Positions 59,430-64,000 of a stretch of 64,000 nt of DNA are shown here, piece by piece (positions within the stretch are counted from its first letter, which is position 1; each line of letters opens with the position of its first letter). The translations under genes were made by a program, and so were the position numbers. The DNA is from Solirubrobacterales bacterium (GTDB lineage Bacteria; Actinomycetota; Thermoleophilia; Solirubrobacterales; 70-9), in NCBI GenBank assembly GCA_021155855.1, contig JAJNAZ010000014.1, positions 1 to 64,000 on the forward strand, read 5' to 3'. Under the pieces are notes generated by a model. It made no database searches. It was not told where the DNA came from and worked only from the letters and a program-made list of their open reading frames with translations.

Positions 59430-59811
59430 GTCGATGTCGCTCGATGCGCTGCCTACGCCCTCCGGGGCGACGATTAGCCTGTTCCTGGCCGATGGGCGAC
59501 CCGCCGGGGATCGTCGAAAGGACAAATGGAACGGTATGGGGATCGATTGCTCGCACGACCTTGTCCTCGCGAGCGAAGATCTCGTCGATGCCGAGCCGAA
59601 GATCCGGGAACGCGGCTCGGAACATCGAGACTGACTCTCTTGTGCCCTCGCGCCCTTGAAGTAGATTCGCTGGCCTCGCCGGGTCGTGATCGATCGCGTC
59701 GGGCGCAACGAGTTCCTCGACCGCTCCGAGGTTGCCCGGGTTCCAGGCCTCCTCGATCGGCCTGCGGATGGCCGTCTCATTATCGGTCGCTTTGGCGTCC
59801 TTAGTCGGCAT
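59430..59811 (-). pseudogene. SnoaL-like ester cyclase, degenerate C-terminal half
   Basis: From ATG 59811 the frame encodes IRRPIEEAWNPGNLGAVEEL, VAPDAIDHDPARP, REGTRESVSMFRAAFPDLRL and IDEIFAREDKVVRAI, the N-terminal two thirds of an ester cyclase (SnoaL-like). From there relatives have a conserved strand region (W..RGTH.G...G..PTG). Here no frame gives it, and the open frame runs on as Arg-rich text to 59146. The gene is truncated or frameshifted near 59560. It is probably inactive. Confidence 0.55.
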
Positions 59812-59842
59812 CCGTTTCTCCCTGTAGTCGACTCGGTTTTGG

Positions 59843-60007
59843 TCAGGTCAGAAAGAAGGCCGCGAACGCGATCACGACCAAGAGCGCCGCGACCGCCACG
59901 ACGATCGCCAAGAGGTAGCGCAGGAAGCGCTCGGAGTCGAGGTGCGTCTCCGTTAGCTTCGTCCAGGGAGGTTGGGGGGGAGGAGTCGGAAAGGGCTCGC
60001 GAGACAA
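59843..60007 (-). CDS. Small 54-residue single-span membrane protein
   Basis: TTG 60007 opens a frame reading SREPFPTPPPQPPWTKLTET, then HLDSERFLRYLLAIVVAVAA and LLVVIAFAAFFLT, ending at TGA 59843-59845. It has a Pro-rich cytosolic start and one C-terminal membrane helix. GAGGAA at the end of the upstream STAS gene can serve as its ribosome binding site. Start and stop are 5 bases from the STAS stop, so the two form one transcript. No family recognised. Confidence 0.6.
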   Translation of the reverse strand: MSREPFPTPPPQPPWTKLTETHLDSERFLRYLLAIVVAVAALLVVIAFAAFFLT

Positions 60008-60012
60008 CTTTG

Positions 60013-60372
60013 TTATTCCTCGAAGTGCAAGAGCTCGTCGATCCCGGTGAGCGCCAAGAGGCGCGTCACCTGGTCGCAGCCTGGGCGAATCCGAAGTCGA
60101 TCGGGGTCAGGATCGGACCTTCGTCTTGCATTTACCAGGAGTTGCAGACCGCTCGAATCGATGAACTTGACCCCGCTGAGATCGAGCACGATTCGACCGG
60201 CGCTCGACTCCTCCGCACGTTGTAGCTCAGCGTCCAGAGCCGCAGTATTCGACATGTCGAGCTCACCTACGACTGAGATCAGATACAGGTCGCCCTCGGT
60301 GTGGACCTGGATCGTTATCCGCCCTCTGTGCACGAGCCTCGCTGGTCCGGTGTCCACGTTCACCGTCTGCAC
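60013..60372 (-). CDS. STAS-domain anti-sigma factor antagonist
   Basis: The 119 residues (from GTG 60372, with GGGAG 8 bases before) carry the STAS fold: GDLYLISVVGELDMSNTAALDAEL, RIVLDLSGVKFIDSSGLQLLV and LLALTGIDELL. The phosphorylatable Ser lies in FIDSSGL. When unphosphorylated such proteins bind a serine kinase/anti-sigma factor and free its sigma factor. A longer start at GTG 60432 is possible. It is divergent from a TetR gene and close to the rsbR-rsbS-rsbT genes. Confidence 0.9.
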   Translation of the reverse strand: MQTVNVDTGPARLVHRGRITIQVHTEGDLYLISVVGELDMSNTAALDAELQRAEESSAGRIVLDLSGVKFIDSSGLQLLVNARRRSDPDPDRLRIRPGCDQVTRLLALTGIDELLHFEE

Positions 60373-60482
60373 GTCCGCATCTCCCTGACCTCCCTGGGCC
60401 CTTGAACGACCCCGATGGTTGTTTTTGACCACGCGTACCGATGCACCCTCGACCGCTTACACGCCCCGGACTGCGGCGTCGC

Positions 60483-60494
60483 CTGTCCGGACAG
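60483..60494. promoter_or_regulatory. Perfect 12-bp palindrome, candidate TetR operator
   Basis: CTGTCCGGACAG lies in the 187-base gap between the divergent STAS and TetR genes. A perfect short dyad at such a place is a typical TetR-family autoregulatory site. Unverified. Confidence 0.4.
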
Positions 60495-60521
60495 CGGCGA
60501 CTATATCAAAGACGACGCTGT

Positions 60522-60543
60522 CTTATTTAGGGATTCGGATAAG
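60522..60543 (+). promoter_or_regulatory. AT-rich promoter-like element before the TetR gene
   Basis: CTTAT (60522-60526) and ATAAG (60539-60543) flank TTAGGGATTCGG. They form short inverted ends in an AT-rich stretch 17 bases before the TetR ATG. It could hold a -10 box or part of an operator. Confidence 0.3.
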
Positions 60544-60559
60544 GTACTCGGGAGACTTA

Positions 60560-61129
60560 ATGGCAACGAATCCCGTCCGGCAAGCTATGCAGCAGCGAGT
60601 CGCCACCGCGGTGCTGGAGGGCGCGGCGCGAACTCTGGCCGTCCAGGGGTCGGCCGCGAGTATGAGCGAGGTGGCGGCCGCAGCCGGAGTGGCGCGTGCA
60701 ACGGTATACCGCTACTTCCCGAATCGCCAGGCCCTGCTGGACGAACTGGCTCTTATGGCCCTGCAAGAGGCCGATGACCGGATTAGCTCGGCCAGGATTG
60801 ACGAGGTCCCGACGGCAGAAGCGATCTCGCGGGTGGTGCGCGCGCTGGTCGAAATCGGCGATGCGTTCATCGTCGTTGCACGGGAGCGAGCTCGCCCGGC
60901 TGACTTCGACCAGACGCTGGTCGACCCGTTGACGCGGTTTTTCGGGCGCAGCCAGGCAGACGGTGATATCCGCGATGACCTTCCTGCAGCATGGCTCACC
61001 GAAGCGCTCCTCGCCCTCACTCTGAGCGTGGCGACCTCACTGCCGTCACGGGGAGGAGAGGACACGGTTGCCGCGATCACGAGCCTATTTCTCGACGGGG
61101 CCCGGCGGCGTGGCCCTCGCCTTCCATGA
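60560..61129 (+). CDS. TetR family transcriptional regulator
   Basis: The 189 residues start at ATG 60560 behind GGGAG. The helix-turn-helix region is GAARTLAVQGSAASMSEVAAAAGVARATVYRYFPNRQALLDEL (about residues 20-62), with the standard VARATVYRYF recognition helix. The all-helical ligand domain follows. The ligand and targets are unknown. Palindromes upstream suggest autoregulation and control of the divergent STAS gene. Confidence 0.9.
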   Translation: MATNPVRQAMQQRVATAVLEGAARTLAVQGSAASMSEVAAAAGVARATVYRYFPNRQALLDELALMALQEADDRISSARIDEVPTAEAISRVVRALVEIGDAFIVVARERARPADFDQTLVDPLTRFFGRSQADGDIRDDLPAAWLTEALLALTLSVATSLPSRGGEDTVAAITSLFLDGARRRGPRLP

Positions 61130-61213
61130 GCGGCGGGCGCTGATGTCGCGCAGCTCTCAGCTCCTGCAACCGCCCGCGCGCTCTGGCGCGGGCTGCTGTC
61201 CGAAGGAGAATCG

Positions 61214-62110
61214 ATGAATCAGAATCAGCCTGTCCCGTCGCTCCAGCAATCTGCGGCCGAGGCGTCGTTGCTCCACGAACTCGTCGAATACCTTCGGGAA
61301 AACCGCGGCGATCTGCGCGAACAGTGGGCGCGCCGTATCACCGACGCCGAGCTGCTCAGCGTGATGACTGCCGACGAGATCTTCTCGGAGGTCACCGCCG
61401 TCTATGACAACTACGTCGACGCACTGGAGACAGGGAGCGTCGAAACGCTGCAGGCGTACGCACGCGAGTTGTCCGAGCGGATCATCCGACGGGGCGTCGA
61501 GACGCACGAAGTGCTCGGGATCGTGCTGCTGCTGCGCGACGTGCTCGGCCGCTCGTTACTCGACAACTACGAGGAGGACCGCGACCTCCTTCGCCGGATT
61601 CTCGACGCTTACGAGCCGGCCGCCAACCGGATTGCCGCAACGGTCGGCGTGAGCTTCGTCGAGGAGCGCGAGCGCGTGATCCGCGAGCAACAGGAGGCCA
61701 TCCGAGAGCTCTCGACGCCAGTCTTGCAGGTGCGCGACCGGCTGCTGATCTCGCCGATCATTGGTGCGGTCGACTCAGATCGCGCCCGGCAGCTCACCGA
61801 ACAGCTGCTGGGGGCGATCCAGGCCAATCGGGCGCGGGTGGTGGTGCTCGACATCACCGGCGTGGCATCAGTCGACGAGGCAGTGGCGAACCACCTCGTG
61901 CAGACGGTGGAGGCCGCGCGGCTGATGGGCGCCAGGGCCGTGATCACGGGGCTGTCATCGAAGATCGCTCAGACGATCGTCGACCTTGGAGTTGACTTGG
62001 GGATGCTGAATACGGTCGGAGATCTGCAGGGTGGCTTGGAGGAGGCGGAGCGCATGCTCGGCCATCGAGACGCTGACGTGGAGCCCACAGAAAGCAGCAT
62101 CGAGAGTTAG
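61214..62110 (+). CDS. rsbR: RsbR-like stressosome protein (RsbRD-type N-domain + STAS)
   Basis: The 298 residues start at ATG 61214 behind AAGGAG. The N-terminal helical domain (LLHELVEYLRENRGDLREQW to FVEERERVIREQQEAI) resembles RsbRD-type N-domains and ends in a linker helix. The STAS domain begins STPVLQVRDRLLISPIIGAVD and contains VVVLDITGVASVDEAVANHLV and GLSSKIAQTIVDLGVDL. In RsbRA the two phosphothreonines lie in VVDT and AQT. AQT is kept, but VVDT is SVDE here, so the first site is Glu. It is the first of four tightly spaced genes encoding a stressosome module. Confidence 0.9.
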   Translation: MNQNQPVPSLQQSAAEASLLHELVEYLRENRGDLREQWARRITDAELLSVMTADEIFSEVTAVYDNYVDALETGSVETLQAYARELSERIIRRGVETHEVLGIVLLLRDVLGRSLLDNYEEDRDLLRRILDAYEPAANRIAATVGVSFVEERERVIREQQEAIRELSTPVLQVRDRLLISPIIGAVDSDRARQLTEQLLGAIQANRARVVVLDITGVASVDEAVANHLVQTVEAARLMGARAVITGLSSKIAQTIVDLGVDLGMLNTVGDLQGGLEEAERMLGHRDADVEPTESSIES

Positions 62111-62123
62111 CGGGAACCCGGGG

Positions 62124-62498
62124 ATGTCGGTCGCGATCCTACGGAAGGGCGAGTATTTCATCGCGTCGATCCAGTCGGACCTGAGCGACACGGAGGTACT
62201 CGCCCTACGGGACGACTTGATCGAGCGCGTCGGTCGCTTTCGCGCCCTCGGGATCGTCGTCGACGTCTCCGCCTTGGACGTCATCGACTCCTTTGCGGCC
62301 CGTGCACTGCGCTCGATCGCCCTAGCGGCGAAGCTGCGCGGCGCGCGCACGGTGATCGTCGGCATCCAGCCCGACGTCGCGGTGGCGATCGTTCAGTTCC
62401 GCCTCAACCTGGACCCGTTGCGCACTGCGCTCGACCTCGACGAGGCGCTTGCGCTGCTTGAGCTCCGGCCGGAGCGGAAGCCCGCGGATGGAAGGTGA
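62124..62498 (+). CDS. rsbS: RsbS-like STAS antagonist
   Basis: The 124-residue stand-alone STAS protein starts at ATG 62124, 13 bases after rsbR. SVAILRKGEYFIASIQSDLSD and VVDVSALDVIDSFAARAL are RsbS text, with the phosphoserine in VIDSF. GARTVIVGIQPDVAVAIVQF completes the fold. RsbS and RsbR co-assemble into the stressosome and sequester RsbT until phosphorylated. Overlaps rsbT by 11 bases. Confidence 0.92.
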   Translation: MSVAILRKGEYFIASIQSDLSDTEVLALRDDLIERVGRFRALGIVVDVSALDVIDSFAARALRSIALAAKLRGARTVIVGIQPDVAVAIVQFRLNLDPLRTALDLDEALALLELRPERKPADGR

Positions 62499-62934
62499 GA
62501 TCCGCGTGGGCATAGGGACGGATGCCGACCTCGTGATCGCGCGAGCGGAGGGACGCGCCATGGCGCAGCGCCTGGGGTTCCGCCGTCCCGATCCGACCTT
62601 GATCGCGACGGCGATCTCGGAGCTCGCGCGCAACCTGGTCATGCACGTCGGGCACGGTGAAATCATCATGCGCCCGATCGTCGAGGATCGCCGGTCCGGC
62701 GTGCTCGTCATCGTCCGCGACGAGGGCCCTGGCATAGCCGACGTGGGCGCCGCTCTGCGCCTGGGTCACGCCTCCCGGGGCGGACTCGGACTCGGGCTGC
62801 CGGGGGCAAGACGCCTGATGGACGAATTCGAGATCGACTCGCAGCCCGGCAAGGGCACCACGGTGACCATGCGCAAATGGCGTCTGCGCGACGATCTCGA
62901 GCGCCTACGAGAGAAGCGTCAACAGCGTGGCTGA
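62488..62934 (+). CDS. rsbT: RsbT-like serine/threonine kinase (GHKL ATPase fold)
   Basis: The 148 residues start at ATG 62488 inside the rsbS end. The GHKL boxes are ELARNLVMHVGHGEI (N box), VRDEGPGIAD (G1) and GLGLGLPGARRLMDEFEID (G2), with GTTVTM at the end. RsbT phosphorylates RsbS and RsbR; once free it binds the N-domain of RsbU and activates its phosphatase. The N-domain for such binding is supplied by the next gene. Confidence 0.92.
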   Translation: MEGEIRVGIGTDADLVIARAEGRAMAQRLGFRRPDPTLIATAISELARNLVMHVGHGEIIMRPIVEDRRSGVLVIVRDEGPGIADVGAALRLGHASRGGLGLGLPGARRLMDEFEIDSQPGKGTTVTMRKWRLRDDLERLREKRQQRG

Positions 62935-62940
62935 CCTCGC

Positions 62941-63783
62941 ATGAACGGCTTCGCCGCCACGTATCTGGATTCACTTCGCGCCTACATCCGCGAACCGTGC
63001 GAACTGACGCTGCAAACCGCCTACGAGCTCGGGCGCGACGCGGTGCAGCGGGAGCTGAGCATGCTCGAGCTTGCGATCGCCCACCACGATGCGCTGGCCT
63101 GGATGTTTGCCCGGGGACTCCAAGGAGCCGATAACGAGCAGCTTGTGCGTGCTGCCGGCCACTTCTTCCTCGAGAGCATCTCGGCTTTCGAGATGGTCCA
63201 ACGAGGACTGCGGGAAGCTCACGACGCGGCCCAGCTTGAACAACGACATGCGGAGATGCTTCGACAGCTCTCGCACTTCCTCGCCGACGCTTCACTCACG
63301 CTCGATACATCGGACTCGCTTGACGAGATGCTGCGCCTCGTCGCTGAGCAGGCGCGCGAGCTCGTCCCAGCCGACTGCTGCCTGGTCGCGACCGAAACCC
63401 AGGACAAGCCGCGAGTGCGCGCGTCCTCCTACCCCGAGAACGACCTGCGCTGGGTCACGTTCGTCAGGTGGGTGGACCTCTCTGAGGTCGACGCAGTCAT
63501 CGGGTTGACAGGTCGATCGATGCGGATCCGTGCTGGCGATATCGCCACATACGTTCGAGTCCCCGGTCGCGCGTCGGCCGGCGATCTCGTGCTGCGCGAC
63601 TGGCTAGGTACCCAGCTGACCGCCCTCGACGGGCGGGTTATGGGCTCGCTACATCTGGTCAACGAGAGGGAAGGCGAATTCACCGGTCTCCACGAGGCCG
63701 TCGTCGTGCACGTGGCCCAGATGTCGGCCGCCGCAATGGAGCGGGCATTGCTGTATAGCAGCGGGGGCAGTAGTCCGGACTAG
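62941..63783 (+). CDS. RsbU N-domain plus GAF protein without phosphatase domain
   Basis: The 280-residue protein starts at ATG 62941, 6 bases after rsbT. The N-terminal about 85 residues (YLDSLRAYIREPCELTLQTAYELGRDAVQR, then MLELAIAHHDALAWMFARG) resemble the RsbT-binding domain of RsbU. A coiled-coil linker (AHDAAQLEQRHAEMLRQLSHFLADA) leads to a GAF domain (SLDEMLRLVAEQARELVPADCCLV, MGSLHLVNEREGEFTGLHEAVVVHVAQM). It stops right after ALLYSSGG, where SpoIIE/PP2C phosphatases usually continue. No PP2C or kinase domain follows in any frame. It may be a sensor, an RsbT sink, or an adaptor to a separate phosphatase. Confidence 0.85.
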   Translation: MNGFAATYLDSLRAYIREPCELTLQTAYELGRDAVQRELSMLELAIAHHDALAWMFARGLQGADNEQLVRAAGHFFLESISAFEMVQRGLREAHDAAQLEQRHAEMLRQLSHFLADASLTLDTSDSLDEMLRLVAEQARELVPADCCLVATETQDKPRVRASSYPENDLRWVTFVRWVDLSEVDAVIGLTGRSMRIRAGDIATYVRVPGRASAGDLVLRDWLGTQLTALDGRVMGSLHLVNEREGEFTGLHEAVVVHVAQMSAAAMERALLYSSGGSSPD

Positions 63784-63808
63784 CACCGCGTGGCAGCCTC
63801 GGAAGGGA

Positions 63809-64000
63809 TCACGGCGTGCCGGCCAGGCGTCCGCCGACCCGCGGTTCAGGGGCTGAGAGCGGCTCGCCGAAGTGGGGATCGAAGGGCTTGCGGTCGGAAG
63901 GGCAGATCGTTCCGGCCGCTGGAGTGAGCAGCCGGGTCAGGTAGGCCGTTGTCGCGCTCTTGACACAGGCGCTGGGGTCGTTGCGGCTGGTGTGGCCGTA
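63809..64000 (-). CDS. Alpha/beta hydrolase C-terminal part (TAP-like), truncated by window edge
   Basis: Minus-strand frame open from base 64000 to TGA 63809-63811 (63 residues seen). YGHTSRNDPSACVKSATTAY, then LTRLLTPAAGTICPSDRKPF and DPHFGEPL match the C-terminal TAP-like domain of actinobacterial tripeptidyl-aminopeptidase-like hydrolases. That domain includes the catalytic His (YGH), whose context fits. The remainder lies beyond the window. Confidence 0.75.
   Translation of the reverse strand, partial: YGHTSRNDPSACVKSATTAYLTRLLTPAAGTICPSDRKPFDPHFGEPLSAPEPRVGGRLAGTP

Overview
The window is a very GC-rich chromosomal segment of an actinobacterium. The likely group is the class Thermoleophilia (Solirubrobacterales or a relative). 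This placement is an inference from gene content: a complete coenzyme F420 set, an actinobacterial type ethylmalonyl-CoA gene set, a DivIVA-domain protein, ClpS, stressosome-type Rsb proteins and heavy use of GTG and TTG starts. No rRNA, CRISPR array, intact prophage or intact insertion sequence was seen.

Layout. 1-23.8 kb is core metabolism: a truncated acetyltransferase, the LemA/DUF2207 pair, an acyl-CoA dehydrogenase, SDR, paired SCP2-like proteins, an AlkZ-like winged-helix protein, a MaoC hydratase, an amidase, an F420-type LLM oxidoreductase, ethylmalonyl-CoA mutase (meaA), ClpS, a LysR regulator, crotonyl-CoA carboxylase/reductase (ccr), PLD and LOG proteins, a coiled-coil protein with a nuclease-like motif, and YgfZ. 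23.8-26.9 kb is a compact metal operon: a Tat-exported two-domain multicopper oxidase, a ZIP transporter with an extra extracytoplasmic domain, and a DtxR/MntR regulator. 28.3-36.6 kb holds pyrophosphatase, an aquaporin and the F420 genes (fbiC, then cofE-cofC-cofD-npdG on the other strand). 36.7-49.1 kb holds acyl-CoA and ketone-body genes (SDR, FlK-like thioesterase, HMG-CoA lyase, 3-hydroxybutyryl-CoA dehydrogenase, carboxyltransferase, acetoacetyl-CoA synthetase), DivIVA, and a methylthioadenosine salvage pair. 49.1-51.9 kb carries five tRNAs (Leu-CAA, Leu-UAG, Trp-CCA, Gly-UCC, Pro-GGG) between small genes. 53.5-59.8 kb is a sparse accessory zone with several broken genes (SH3/TM protein, HNH endonuclease, ester cyclase), a VOC protein that looks internally deleted, and an 83% identical 75-bp repeat. 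60-63.8 kb is a partner-switching block: STAS antagonist plus a tiny membrane protein, a divergent TetR regulator, then rsbR-rsbS-rsbT and an RsbU-N/GAF protein without a phosphatase domain. A partial alpha/beta hydrolase runs off the right edge.

How the genes fit together. The acyl-CoA dehydrogenase, MaoC hydratase, MeaA and Ccr resemble the products of the contiguous Streptomyces ccr-meaA cluster, but here they are spread over about 16 kb. HMG-CoA lyase, acetoacetyl-CoA synthetase and 3-hydroxybutyryl-CoA dehydrogenase would feed acetoacetate toward crotonyl-CoA, the Ccr substrate. The F420 genes plus the LLM oxidoreductase give a make, reduce and use set for deazaflavin. Recurrent oddities are near-cognate start codons (CTG, possibly ATC) at translationally coupled junctions, and palindromes placed on stop codons.
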